This document shows positions 36,924 to 45,906 of a stretch of DNA of 64,000 nucleotides, in pieces. The stretch covers positions 62,001 through 126,000 of the forward strand of contig NZ_FOUE01000007.1 in NCBI RefSeq assembly GCF_900114775.1, written 5' to 3'. This DNA is from Marinobacter zhejiangensis. GTDB taxonomy: Bacteria > Pseudomonadota > Gammaproteobacteria > Pseudomonadales > Oleiphilaceae. The position numbers and the translations under genes were made by a program. How positions within the stretch are numbered: position 1 is the first letter of the stretch; every line of letters begins with the position of its first letter. A model generated the notes under the pieces. That model made no database searches, was not told the origin of the DNA, and was given only the letters and a program-made list of their open reading frames with translations.

Positions 36924-37007
36924 GAGGAGCCGAGTAAGGCAGGTGCTGTAGCCAGCTCTGCCCAACTCAGCCCCGTGCGCCGCACTGCCTGGCAGCGCGG
37001 ACGCATA

Positions 37008-37043
37008 ACAGGCCCGGGCCGCGAAAGCGGATTCCGGGCTTGT
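37008..37043 (+). terminator. Hairpin between rplI and dnaB
   Basis: AGGCCCGG and CCGGGCTT pair around an inner CCGC-GAAA-GCGG stem-tetraloop. A T-containing stretch follows (TTGTTGCTTTC). Probable terminator of the S6-L9 operon, although the T-run is poor. Confidence 0.6.
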
Positions 37044-37142
37044 TGCTTTCTGGTATGCTTGTAGCTCGCGATACCGGGACCCTATCCTGGGCTCCGGCTC
37101 GCCGCTGAAGATTCTGAAAGACATCATCGAAGATCAATTCCC

Positions 37143-38546
37143 ATGGCCAACCCAAACCTGAAAGCTGCAGCCACTGACCTGGAAACCTCCCGTGTCAAAG
37201 TGCCACCTCATTCTCTGGAAGCAGAGCAGGCGGTACTGGGTGGCTTGATGCTCGACAACCGTCGCTTCGACGAGGTGTCTGAGATTATTTCCTCCGACGA
37301 TTTCTATCGCCAGGATCACCGGCTGATTTTTGCGGCGGCAGAGCGTCTGGCCAGTGAAAGCGAGCCACTGGATGTGGTGACCCTGGCCGAGTTCCTGGAC
37401 CGGGCAGGGGATATTGAAGATGCGGGTGGCCTCAGTTACCTGGCTGAGCTGGCGGAAAAAACCCCTGGTGCCGCCAATATCCGGGCGTATGCCGAAATTG
37501 TGCGGGAGCGGGCGGTTCTCCGGAAGTTGATTGAAGTCTCCGGCGGGATCGTCGATTCCGCCTTTAACCCCCAGGGGCGGTCCAGTGATGAGTTGCTCGA
37601 TGAAGCCGAGCGACAGGTCTTCAACATCGCGGAGTCCCGCAACAAGCAAGGTTCCGGGCCGGAAAGCATCAACCCAATCCTGACCAAGGCCCTGGGGCGG
37701 ATTGAGGAATTGTTCGAATCCGATGGTTCCATCACCGGCCTGACCAGTGGCTTTCGTGACCTGGATGAGCGTACCTCGGGAATGCAGCCGGCTGACCTGA
37801 TCATTGTGGCCGGTCGCCCTTCTATGGGTAAAACGACCTTCGCCATGAACCTGGTGGAAAACGCTTTGCTGAAAACCGGCGAGCCAATCCTGGTGTTCAG
37901 TATGGAAATGCCCTCGGATTCCATCGTGATGCGTATGCTGTCGTCGCTGGGGCGTATTGACCAGACCAAGGTCCGGAGTGGAAAGCTCGAGGAGGATGAC
38001 TGGCCGAGGCTGACCTCAGCGGTGTCCCTGCTAAAAGACAAGCCCCTTTATATCGACGATACCGCAGGCCTGAGCCCAACGGAAATGCGCTCCCGGGCCC
38101 GGCGTGTTGCCCGGGAAAATGGCGGCAAGATCGGCATGATCATGGTGGATTACCTGCAGTTGATGCGGGTGCCCGGAAACAACGAAGGCCGGACTGCGGA
38201 GATTTCCGAAATTTCCCGATCCTTGAAAGGTATCGCCAAAGAGCTCAATTGTCCGGTGGTGGCGCTGTCCCAGCTTAACCGGAGCCTTGAGCAGCGCCCC
38301 AACAAACGACCGGTAAACTCCGATTTGCGGGAATCCGGTGCGATCGAGCAGGACGCCGACGTGATCATGTTCGTGTACCGGGACGAAGTTTATAACGAGG
38401 ACACCCCGGATAAGGGCGTCGCAGAAATCATTATCGGTAAGCAGCGTAACGGACCCATTGGTACGATCCGCCTGGCCTTTATCGGTAAATACACCAAGTT
38501 TGAAGACCTGGCCCACGGCCATGGCGACTACGACGACGAATACTGA
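37143..38546 (+). CDS. dnaB: Replicative DNA helicase
   Basis: 467 aa hexameric helicase of the replication fork. The N-terminal primase-interaction domain begins VPPHSLEAEQAVLGGLM; the RecA-like domain has Walker A GRPSMGKTTFAMN, and later ALSQLNRSLEQRPNKRP and SGAIEQDADVIMFVYRDEVY. No intein is present at the P-loop. The start ATG 37143 has no strong Shine-Dalgarno. Its TGA shares one base with the alr ATG (TGATG). Confidence 0.96.
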   Translation: MANPNLKAAATDLETSRVKVPPHSLEAEQAVLGGLMLDNRRFDEVSEIISSDDFYRQDHRLIFAAAERLASESEPLDVVTLAEFLDRAGDIEDAGGLSYLAELAEKTPGAANIRAYAEIVRERAVLRKLIEVSGGIVDSAFNPQGRSSDELLDEAERQVFNIAESRNKQGSGPESINPILTKALGRIEELFESDGSITGLTSGFRDLDERTSGMQPADLIIVAGRPSMGKTTFAMNLVENALLKTGEPILVFSMEMPSDSIVMRMLSSLGRIDQTKVRSGKLEEDDWPRLTSAVSLLKDKPLYIDDTAGLSPTEMRSRARRVARENGGKIGMIMVDYLQLMRVPGNNEGRTAEISEISRSLKGIAKELNCPVVALSQLNRSLEQRPNKRPVNSDLRESGAIEQDADVIMFVYRDEVYNEDTPDKGVAEIIIGKQRNGPIGTIRLAFIGKYTKFEDLAHGHGDYDDEY

Positions 38547-39619
38547 TGCCTCGCCCCACAGTTGCACATATTGATCTGGAGGCCCTGCGCCACAATTACC
38601 GCCTGGCGCAGGAGCTCGCTGGTTCGGCCTCTGCCATGGCGGTGATCAAGGCCGATGGTTATGGTCACGGCATTCGTGCGGTTGCCCGTGCTCTGGCGGA
38701 CGATGTCCGCTGCTTCGCGGTAGCTTGCCTGGAAGAGGCGCTGGCGGTGCGTGATGAAGGCCTGGAGCAAACGGTTGTCCTGCTGCAGGGCGTACACAGT
38801 GAGCAGGACATGGTGACCTGTGCCTGCCTGGGCTTTGAGCTGGTCGTGCACAGCGATTACCAGCTCGACTGGGTGTTAAACAGTACTGAGCGTGTCCCGG
38901 TGTGGGTCAAGGTCAACAGTGGTATGAACCGGCTCGGTTACCGTCCTTCCGAGTTGCCAGTGGTGATGGGCCGACTGGCGGAGGCCGGCTGTGTTCCCAA
39001 AGGGTTCCTGACTCATTTTGCCTCGGCGGATGAGTTCGACAGTCCGGCGACAGAGGGGCAGACGGAGGCCTTCAGGGGGGGAGTGGCACCATGGCCGGAG
39101 CTGCTGTTGAGCGTGGGTAATTCCGCGGCCCACTTTCGTGCCGGGCAGCCCCTGTTCGACTGGAGCCGACCTGGAATCATGCTCTACGGCGCATCGCCAA
39201 TGGCTGACCGCAACGCTACAGAACTGGGGCTTAAGCCAGTGATGACGCTGGAGTCAGAGCTGATTGCTGTGCGTACCCTTCAGCCTGGGGACAGTGTCGG
39301 TTACGGCCAGACCTGGACGGCGGAGCGGCCGGTACGGATGGGTATCGTGGCCATTGGTTATGGTGATGGGTATCCCCGTCATGCCGGTACCGACACGCCG
39401 GCCTGGACCAATGGCAACCGTATTCGGCTGATTGGTCGGGTTTCCATGGATATGCTCGCCGTTGACCTGACGGATGCGCCGTCGGCGCAGGCCGGCGATA
39501 AGGTGGAGCTGTGGGGGTGTCACGTGCCCATTGATGAGGTTGCCCGGCATGCCGGTACCATCGGCTATGAGCTGCTGACCGGGGTCACCGCACGGGTTCC
39601 CCGGCGCTATCACGACTGA
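38546..39619 (+). CDS. alr: Alanine racemase
   Basis: 357 aa PLP enzyme making D-alanine for peptidoglycan. The PLP lysine is in AVIKADGYGHG near residue 33, and the catalytic tyrosine in VGYGQTW; RVSMDMLAVDLTD and GYELLTGVTARVPR are family marks. Coupled to dnaB by a one-base stop/start overlap, an order conserved in gammaproteobacteria. It converges on a small minus-strand gene 9 bp away. Confidence 0.95.
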   Translation: MPRPTVAHIDLEALRHNYRLAQELAGSASAMAVIKADGYGHGIRAVARALADDVRCFAVACLEEALAVRDEGLEQTVVLLQGVHSEQDMVTCACLGFELVVHSDYQLDWVLNSTERVPVWVKVNSGMNRLGYRPSELPVVMGRLAEAGCVPKGFLTHFASADEFDSPATEGQTEAFRGGVAPWPELLLSVGNSAAHFRAGQPLFDWSRPGIMLYGASPMADRNATELGLKPVMTLESELIAVRTLQPGDSVGYGQTWTAERPVRMGIVAIGYGDGYPRHAGTDTPAWTNGNRIRLIGRVSMDMLAVDLTDAPSAQAGDKVELWGCHVPIDEVARHAGTIGYELLTGVTARVPRRYHD

Positions 39620-39628
39620 TGGCGAAGA

Positions 39629-39988
39629 TCAGGCCGGCGTTTCCGGTTCGTGGATGATTTCTTCAATGAAGTCGAGAATGCTGATCAGGCTGCGTTCGTC
39701 CAGCTTCTTGAGCACCTTGTGAACCACCATCTTGCTGCCTTTGAGCATGCTGCTGATGCCCACCTTGGCCATGCCCATCATCATGTTGCCAGCGTTGAGG
39801 CGGCGCAGGGGCTCAAGGAAGAAAAAATCCAGTCCTGATTCGGTGAGTTCCACGATCAGCTGATAAAGCTTCTCAACGGCGTCCTTATCCGCTTTGCCGC
39901 GGCTACGAAGCTCGCCTACGGTGTAGAGGGCCTTGGTCCTGAGTTCGTCGTCAATCGGGGCGACGATATGGCTATGCGCTTTCAGCAT
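39629..39988 (-). CDS. Small helical protein, unknown function
   Basis: 119 aa, no signal peptide, predicted mostly alpha-helical, with a Met/Gly-rich middle (NAGNMMMGMAKVGISSML) that may be amphipathic. The ATG has AGGA upstream. I do not recognise a family. It stands alone: convergent with alr and divergent from the RmlD-like gene. Codon use is like its neighbours, so it is probably a resident lineage-specific gene. Confidence 0.7.
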   Translation of the reverse strand: MLKAHSHIVAPIDDELRTKALYTVGELRSRGKADKDAVEKLYQLIVELTESGLDFFFLEPLRRLNAGNMMMGMAKVGISSMLKGSKMVVHKVLKKLDERSLISILDFIEEIIHEPETPA

Positions 39989-40162
39989 GTTGATTCCTGT
40001 TTTTTATGCTCATTATCTGGGTTGAGTCGGGCCTGATCGTATTCTAAGGGCTGGGCGAGGCCAGGCATTGGCTTGGGCGCGGGTGGCGTGCTGTCAGATT
40101 AGTGATTTTGCAGGTGATTGCCTGTACCTTAACGGTTTGAATCTTGGAGCCCGAGAAATCCT

Positions 40163-41041
40163 GTGAAAGTGCTTGTCGTCCATGATTACGGCCCGCTGGG
40201 TCGGGTCCTGTTGGAACAACTCAAGAAAACCTCGTTGGTGATCAGTCCACTGTTGATCAGTGAACCTGGCAGCGCCGACATGACGGCGCTGGCCGACTGG
40301 ATACCCGAGGAAACTGATCTGATCGTCAATGCCCTGTGGCTAAGTGATCCGGCGAAGGCGGAGGCGAATCCAGAGGCTGCCCGACAGACCGTGTTTTCCA
40401 TTCCCATGGCGTTGGCTGAACATGCCCGCGAGCATGACATTGCGTTGATGCAGCTGTCGTCGAGTTACGTCTTTGACGGCCGCAAGCAAAGTGCTTATCT
40501 GGCCTCCAACCCTGGCCACCCTTTCAGTCAGCTGGGCAACTGGCAGTGGGAGTGCGAACAGGCGTTGCGTACGCTCTTGCCTCGCCACCTGATCCTGCGC
40601 ACCGGCTGGAGCCTTGGGCGGTATATTCAGTTGATCCAGGCCTGTCAGGGCAGGGGAGGCACAGTGCTCCCGCTGTCCAGCCGTTACCGGGGCCAGCCGG
40701 TGGCGTCCCGCGACCTGGCCAGGGTGATGATCGCGGTCTTGCAACAGCTCGATTGTGGTGCCGAGTTGTGGGGGACTTATCAATACACCGGTGCCGAGGA
40801 GATTTCCCAGTACGAACTGGGGCAGGCGCTGACTGAAATGATGGGTGCTGACGACGGTGTGAAGGTGCTTGATGAGGCGCCTGGATGGGCCGCGCTGGAA
40901 CCTGAAAATGCCACACTGGGCTGCACCAAGATCCGCAATACCTTCGGGATCAAGCAGCTGCCCTGGCGTACGCTGATGGAAGATGAGTTGGAGCTGATGC
41001 GGGTCAGTCGCAGGGTTGAGCAAACCGCTCAAGGGGAGTGA
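40163..41041 (+). CDS. RmlD-like NAD(P)-dependent sugar-nucleotide reductase
   Basis: 292 aa. Short-chain-type Rossmann protein resembling dTDP-4-dehydrorhamnose reductase: IVNALWLSDPAKAEANPE, a Ser-Ser-Tyr catalytic region QLSSSYVFDGRK, and LRTGWSLG. The expected N-terminal GxxGxxG is poorly kept (HDYGPLGRVL), so cofactor binding may differ. No rmlABC genes are nearby, so a rhamnose role is unproven. GTG start with GGAG about 15 bp upstream. Similar stand-alone RmlD-like genes are common in marine gammaproteobacteria. Confidence 0.75.
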   Translation: MKVLVVHDYGPLGRVLLEQLKKTSLVISPLLISEPGSADMTALADWIPEETDLIVNALWLSDPAKAEANPEAARQTVFSIPMALAEHAREHDIALMQLSSSYVFDGRKQSAYLASNPGHPFSQLGNWQWECEQALRTLLPRHLILRTGWSLGRYIQLIQACQGRGGTVLPLSSRYRGQPVASRDLARVMIAVLQQLDCGAELWGTYQYTGAEEISQYELGQALTEMMGADDGVKVLDEAPGWAALEPENATLGCTKIRNTFGIKQLPWRTLMEDELELMRVSRRVEQTAQGE

Positions 41042-41045
41042 GCAA

Positions 41046-41065
41046 GGCTGGAGATCACTCCAGCC
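41046..41065. terminator. Hairpin between convergent genes
   Basis: GGCTGGAG-ATCA-CTCCAGCC is a perfect eight-pair stem in the 30 bp gap between the RmlD-like gene and the Fnr-type regulator. No T-run on either side, so it may only partly terminate. Confidence 0.5.
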
Positions 41066-41071
41066 GCTTGA

Positions 41072-41833
41072 TCAGCAGCCTTTGCGGCCGCAGGCTGGTT
41101 GATCGTCTTCCTGGCTGATGTTCTGCAGAGCGTCGAGATCCAGCAGCTCTACTTCCCGTCCCCGAGCCCGGATCAACCCCTGGTTCTGGAAGCGGGTAAA
41201 CACCCGGCTGACAGTTTCCACCGCAAGGCCGAGGAAGTTTGCGATGTCGTTGCGGGCCATTGGCAGGTTGAACTGGGTTGGCGACAGCTTACGGCGGGCA
41301 AAGCGACCCGACAGGGACAGCAGCAGGCTGGCGATCCGCTCTTCCGCTGTACGCTTACTCAGCATCAGTGCCAACTGGTGACTGTTCTGGATTTCCTGGC
41401 TCATCAGGTGGAAAAAGTGATGTTGCAGTCCCGGGAGCTTGTGAGTCAGGTCGTCCAGATGTTCTACCGGCAGTTCGCACACGCTGGTGCGCTCCAAGGC
41501 TTTGGCTGAGCACGCATAGCTGCTGCTGCTCATGCTGTCCAGGCCAATCAGCTCACCAGGCAGGAAGAAGCCCGTGACCTGTTCATCCCCGTTTTCCGTG
41601 ACGATAGAGGTTTTTACCGCGCCGCTACGAACCGCATAGCAGGAGCGGAAAGGCGTGCTTTGCTCAAACACGTAGTCTCCACGACTGTAGATCTGGCCCT
41701 GCTGGATCACATCCTCCAGACGGTCGAGATCGTCGTCACTGACCGCCAGTGGCAGGCAGAGGTTGCTCAGGCTGCATTGCTGGCAAGAAGCCTTGAGTGG
41801 GGAGTTCTTACCGGTTTTAATCGTTTGCGCCAT
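41072..41833 (-). CDS. anr: Fnr/Anr-type oxygen-sensing transcription regulator
   Basis: 253 aa. Activates anaerobic and micro-aerobic genes when its [4Fe-4S] cluster is intact. Cluster cysteines match E. coli FNR spacing: C17, C20, C26 (CQQCSLSNLC) and C108. A cyclic-nucleotide-binding fold (about 35-140) leads to the dimer helix and the Crp-type HTH with LGLAVETVSRVFTRF, whose ExxSR contacts TTGAT half sites. The C-terminus ends ACGRKGC, adding two cysteines not in FNR. It is monocistronic. Confidence 0.92.
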   Translation of the reverse strand: MAQTIKTGKNSPLKASCQQCSLSNLCLPLAVSDDDLDRLEDVIQQGQIYSRGDYVFEQSTPFRSCYAVRSGAVKTSIVTENGDEQVTGFFLPGELIGLDSMSSSSYACSAKALERTSVCELPVEHLDDLTHKLPGLQHHFFHLMSQEIQNSHQLALMLSKRTAEERIASLLLSLSGRFARRKLSPTQFNLPMARNDIANFLGLAVETVSRVFTRFQNQGLIRARGREVELLDLDALQNISQEDDQPACGRKGC

Positions 41834-41945
41834 AACCTGTCGTCATGCCCGAATGAAAGCCAAATACAAACCTGCGTACCTTAATACGATCTGCCAGTAA
41901 TGCCAACGCTCATGGTGGAATCTACTGAACCATGCAGGTAAACCG

Positions 41946-42022
41946 GCGGTGCAGGAGCCGAACGTCGACCAGTATACCCGAACAGCGGTTACTGGTCTTT
42001 GGTTGGCTTGCTCCTGCACCGC
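41946..42022. repeat. Nested inverted repeat downstream of fabB
   Basis: Outer arms GCGGTGCAGGAGC (41946-41958) and GCTCCTGCACCGC (42010-42022) are perfect 13-mers. Inside, GACCAGTA (41967-41974) and TACTGGTC (41990-41997) form a second perfect arm pair. The whole can fold as a long interrupted hairpin, 14 bp after the fabB stop, or act as a paired protein site. There is no T-run. Confidence 0.75.
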
Positions 42023-42036
42023 GGTCGATGCTGGGC

Positions 42037-43251
42037 CTAGTCGTTGATGGCCTGGAAGATCAGTGAGGCGTTGGTGCCACCGAAGCCGAAGCTGTTGGAC
42101 ATGACGGTCTTGAGCTCAACGTTGCGAGCATCGGGCCCGACGATGGGAAGGTCTGCAATTTTTTCATCGCGGTCGCTCAGGTTGGCGGTGCCAGCAATGA
42201 AGCCGTGTTGCAGCATCAGCAACGAATAGATGGCCTCATGCACACCAGCCGCACCCAGGGAGTGCCCGGACAGGGATTTGGTTGATGAGATGGCGGGTAC
42301 GTTATCGCCAAAGGTGCGCGCTACGGCGCCCATTTCGGCGACATCGCCGACCGGAGTGCTGGTGCCATGGGCGTTGATGTAGTCGATGGGTGCCGATACC
42401 GTGGCCATGGCCTGCTTCATACAGCGTTCAGCGCCTTCGCCAGACGGCGCAACCATGTCGTAGCCGTCGGAGGTGGCACCGTAGCCGGTCAGTTCCGCAA
42501 TGATGTTGGCGCCGCGGCGACGTGCATGCTCCAGCTCTTCCAGTACCAACATACCGCCGCCGCCGGCGATCACAAAGCCATCGCGACCACTGTCGAAGGG
42601 ACGGGAGGCCGTTTCCGGGGCATCGTTGTACTTGGTGGACAGGGCGCCCATGGCGTCGAACAGCATGGTCAGGCTCCAATGCTCTTCTTCCCCGCCGCCA
42701 GCGAACACAATGTCCTGCTTGCCGGCCTGGATCTGCTCCATGGCGTGGCCAATACAATGAGCGCTGGTGGCGCAGGCCGATGACATGGAATAGTTGATGC
42801 CGCGAATCTTGAACGCGGTGGCGAGGCAGGCGGAGACCGTGCTGGTCATGATGCGCGGAACCATGTAGGGCCCGATGCGCTTGACCCCTTTCTCCCGCAT
42901 GATGTCGGTTGCTTCCACCTGAGTTGAGCAGGAGGCGCCGCCAGACCCTGCGATCAGACCTGTGCGGTCACTGGATACCAGCTCGTCGGTGAGACCGGCA
43001 GAAGCGATGGCCTGCTCCATGGACAGGTAGGCATACATGGCCGACTGGCCCATAAAACGGCGGAGCTTGCGGTCGATGACATCAGTGTCGACGTCGATGG
43101 AGCCGGAGACCTGGCTGCGGAAGCCATTTTCCCGGTAGCTCTCGTTGAAGCGAATGCCGGACTTGCCGTTTTTCAGGCTGGCCAGCACGTCGTCTACTGA
43201 GTTGCCCAGGCAGGAAACAATGCCCATACCGGTAACAACAACCCGTCTCAT
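42037..43251 (-). CDS. fabB: Beta-ketoacyl-ACP synthase I
   Basis: 404 aa condensing enzyme of fatty-acid elongation; FabB is needed to extend the cis-3-decenoyl intermediate to unsaturated fatty acids. The nucleophile C160 is in MSSACATSAHC; the histidines are in NAHGTSTPVGD and LSGHSLGAAG. ATG with GAGGAG upstream. fabA, often its operon partner in Pseudomonas, is absent here. The long inverted repeat lies after its stop. Confidence 0.94.
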   Translation of the reverse strand: MRRVVVTGMGIVSCLGNSVDDVLASLKNGKSGIRFNESYRENGFRSQVSGSIDVDTDVIDRKLRRFMGQSAMYAYLSMEQAIASAGLTDELVSSDRTGLIAGSGGASCSTQVEATDIMREKGVKRIGPYMVPRIMTSTVSACLATAFKIRGINYSMSSACATSAHCIGHAMEQIQAGKQDIVFAGGGEEEHWSLTMLFDAMGALSTKYNDAPETASRPFDSGRDGFVIAGGGGMLVLEELEHARRRGANIIAELTGYGATSDGYDMVAPSGEGAERCMKQAMATVSAPIDYINAHGTSTPVGDVAEMGAVARTFGDNVPAISSTKSLSGHSLGAAGVHEAIYSLLMLQHGFIAGTANLSDRDEKIADLPIVGPDARNVELKTVMSNSFGFGGTNASLIFQAIND

Positions 43252-43475
43252 AAACTCCTCCTCTCGGGGGCTCGTGGACCTTTCAGGTCCCCTGTAATGG
43301 CCGCCGTTGCAATGACTGTACTGTATGACCGCCAGTTTATGTGGTTTGCAATGGCAACGGTATGTGACCTTGGTACGGTAACATAGCCGTTCCGTACAAG
43401 GCGTGCCCGACAGACCCTGCTAACCTGCTGTTTTAACCTCGATAACCAGAATAACGACAGTTCAAGGAGCAAGCG

Positions 43476-44000
43476 GTGCGCACACTTCAGCAATTTCTGT
43501 CCGACTACGGTGATAGCCATCGGAACCCGTTGAACCAGTGGATTCATATTATCTGTGTTCCGGCGATTCTGATCTCCACTCTGGGGCTGTTCTGGCTGAT
43601 TCCCGTTGGGGCCTGGTTGCCGCTGTCAGATTCAGTCGCCTTCTGGGTCAATGGTGCGACGATCCTTGGGGTGCTGTCTGGCCTTATTTACCTGCGCCTG
43701 GGTTGGTGGGTGTTTCTGTTGATGGCAGGCTGGTTTGCGCTGTCGCTGTGGATCATTTTGGCGGTGCTTGGGGCGGGCTGGTCGCTGTTGTGGCTCAGTC
43801 TCGGGGTCTGGGTAGCCGCCTGGATTGTGCAGGTTTATGGTCACAAGGTGGAAGGCAAGAAACCCTCTTTTGTGGATGACCTGGTGTTTCTGCTGATTGG
43901 ACCAATCTTCGTCAGCATCGAGTTTGTTGCCAAGCTCGGAGTGCCTGTCCCCCTGGCTCTGAGCAACCGCAACGACCATACCCCGGCAAGGGGCCACTGA
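43476..44000 (+). CDS. Mpo1-like (DUF962) membrane protein
   Basis: 174 aa with about four membrane helices. The N-terminal FLSDYGDSHRNPLNQWIH and the later QVYGHKVEGKKPSFVDDL hold the conserved histidines of the Mpo1/YGL010w family, Fe2+-dependent dioxygenases that shorten 2-hydroxy fatty acids in yeast. A bacterial substrate is not established. GTG start with AAGGAG upstream. It is divergent from fabB, which could hint at a fatty-acid role. Confidence 0.82.
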   Translation: MRTLQQFLSDYGDSHRNPLNQWIHIICVPAILISTLGLFWLIPVGAWLPLSDSVAFWVNGATILGVLSGLIYLRLGWWVFLLMAGWFALSLWIILAVLGAGWSLLWLSLGVWVAAWIVQVYGHKVEGKKPSFVDDLVFLLIGPIFVSIEFVAKLGVPVPLALSNRNDHTPARGH

Positions 44001-44054
44001 CACGAATGTTTGCGGTATGCTGGGGGTTTACCGGCATACCGCAGGATTCTGTCT

Positions 44055-44804
44055 ATGGCCCAGACTCAGGGGCGACTGTACCTTTGGCCTGACCATTGGC
44101 AACTGGTTGGCCGCCTGTTGCCCAACAAGACCCATCGTCACATCAGCGCGTCGTTGCTGATTGGGCTCGATGGTGCGTTTCAACTGCAATGCCAGGGCCA
44201 ATGGCGAACTACCCGGGCAGCGATTGTCGCGCCGGATATTCCCCAGGCTCTCGACCCCGCAGGTATCCGGCTTTGGTGCGTCCAGCTCGACCCGGACAGC
44301 GACCATTGGGCCCGGCTGAAACCGTTGCTCAACGGGGAGGCATCGGCCGATCTGGATTTGCCATCGGCCATGGTTTCGGTGGGGGAGCAGCCAGGCTGCG
44401 ACACGATGGCGGGTCTGCTCGACCAGTTGGTTGACCACCTGGCGATGGATGGCGGCGCGCCAGACGGCCGCATCCAGACCAGTTGCCAGTACCTTAGGGA
44501 GACGCTGCCAGACAAGCTGGACCTAGCCGAGCTGGCATCGCGGGTCAATCTGTCCAGCTCCAGATTGACCCATCTTTTCCGTGCCGAACTGGGGGTGGCG
44601 CCCCGGCGCTTCCTGTTGCACCTCAAGATCAACCGCGCCCTGGCCCATTGGGAGCCGGGCAAGTCGGTGTCTCAGCTGGCCGCCGAGGCGGGCTTCTATG
44701 ACCAGCCTCATTTGGTGCGAACCGCCCGCGACATGTTTGATGCCCTGCCATCGGAGTACGTATCCGGGCGCGGGGTGGAGCTCTACCGCTGCTTTTGCCG
44801 TTGA
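44055..44804 (+). CDS. AraC-family transcription regulator
   Basis: 249 aa. N-terminal cupin-like ligand domain (about 1-140) and C-terminal AraC double helix-turn-helix (about 155-249): LAELASRVNLSSSRLTHLFR then VSQLAAEAGFYDQPHLVRTA. ATG 44055 gives the family start; 15 codons of open frame before it are ignored. Its 3' end overlaps the convergent GTPase gene by 22 bp. Target unknown. Confidence 0.85.
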   Translation: MAQTQGRLYLWPDHWQLVGRLLPNKTHRHISASLLIGLDGAFQLQCQGQWRTTRAAIVAPDIPQALDPAGIRLWCVQLDPDSDHWARLKPLLNGEASADLDLPSAMVSVGEQPGCDTMAGLLDQLVDHLAMDGGAPDGRIQTSCQYLRETLPDKLDLAELASRVNLSSSRLTHLFRAELGVAPRRFLLHLKINRALAHWEPGKSVSQLAAEAGFYDQPHLVRTARDMFDALPSEYVSGRGVELYRCFCR

Positions 44805-45691
44805 GCCTTTTGGGCTTCGCGGGCCGCTTCTTCCTCCGCCAACGCCTTGGTTTCTGCTTCAACCATCTCCGGGGTTTCCAGGGAGATGGGGCCGAGCTTG
44901 CCGCTGCGTAATTCATTCAGCAGAACTTCCGCCACCTTGTGCAGATCCGGAATACCGCCGCGGCTAAAGAAGCGGCGGCGTTCGGCAATGGCATCCATCA
45001 CGGCGACACCGTCCCGTGGCAGGGCGTCGAGGTTGTAACGCTCGATGAGAACGTCCGGGTAGGTCGCCAGCAGGTGGTCCGCTGCAAACAGGGCGACGTC
45101 TTCAAAATCAATGACTGCACTGCGGATGGCGCCGGACACGGCCAGCCGGTAGCCACAGGCTTCCGGCGACAGTTTCGGCCAGAGGAATCCGGGAGTGTCA
45201 TAGAGCAGGATGTTGTCCGGCAGCTTAATTACCTGCTGGGCCTTGGTGACGGCGGGCTCGTTGCCGGTTTTGGCCACGGGGCGGCCTGCCAGGGTATTGA
45301 TCAGGGTGGACTTGCCCACATTGGGGATACCCAGGATCATCACCCGCAACGCGCTTTTCTGGCGATCGTGCCCGCTGGTCATTTCACCGGCCAGACGCAG
45401 GATGTCCAGGGCTTCCTGGCGTTGGTTATGGGTCAGGGTAATGGCACGAACACCACGTTCCTGCTCCAGGTAGGCTCGCCAGCGTTCGGTAATGGCCGGG
45501 TCCGCCAGGTCCCGTTTGTTGAGGATCTTGATCACCGGCGTGTCACCACGCAAGGCCGGAACCAGCGGGTTTTCGCTGCTGAACGGCAGGCGCGCATCGA
45601 GGACTTCGATAATGAGGTCCATCTGCGGCATGATCTTTTTGATCTCCTTGCGGGCCTTATGCATATGCCCGGGAAACCAGTTTATGGCCAT
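44783..45691 (-). CDS. Ribosome biogenesis GTPase, YlqF/RbgA family
   Basis: 302 aa circularly permuted GTPase: G4 (NKRD, about 57-60) comes before G1 (GIPNVGKST, about 120-128) and G3 (DTPG). The start MAINWFPGHMHKARKEI is characteristic. RbgA relatives act in late 50S assembly, which fits the ribosome theme of the window. The C-terminal tail is a charged helix (AEEEAAREAQKAQRQK). It converges on the AraC gene with a 22 bp overlap. Confidence 0.92.
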   Translation of the reverse strand: MAINWFPGHMHKARKEIKKIMPQMDLIIEVLDARLPFSSENPLVPALRGDTPVIKILNKRDLADPAITERWRAYLEQERGVRAITLTHNQRQEALDILRLAGEMTSGHDRQKSALRVMILGIPNVGKSTLINTLAGRPVAKTGNEPAVTKAQQVIKLPDNILLYDTPGFLWPKLSPEACGYRLAVSGAIRSAVIDFEDVALFAADHLLATYPDVLIERYNLDALPRDGVAVMDAIAERRRFFSRGGIPDLHKVAEVLLNELRSGKLGPISLETPEMVEAETKALAEEEAAREAQKAQRQKQR

Positions 45692-45806
45692 GGAAGATAC
45701 TCCGGTGATGTTCGAATCGCGCCATTATGGCGGGGAATGACCAAACTTTCACATTTCTGCCACCTCCTGTCTGGTGGCGGCTGGTTACAATTTGGCCAGA
45801 TTTGAT

Positions 45807-45839
45807 GCTGAAAACGCGAACCGGACGGGTGTTTTCAGC
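45807..45839 (+). repeat. Inverted repeat before the Spy-like gene
   Basis: GCTGAAAAC and GTTTTCAGC pair perfectly with a 15 nt loop, in the 215 bp gap between the RbgA-type gene and the Spy-like gene. It may be a regulator site or mRNA hairpin upstream of the Spy-like coding region. Confidence 0.45.
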
Positions 45840-45906
45840 CTGAACTTTGCTTTAGGGTGAACGACTTCGGACGTATCACCAAGCCTACTGCACGACGGAG
45901 ATCGCT

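Noticed and set aside
45719..45732. CGCCAT-TATGGCG palindrome before the Spy-like gene
   Set aside because: Short, and it lies near the RbgA-type gene's start; not enough to call an operator.
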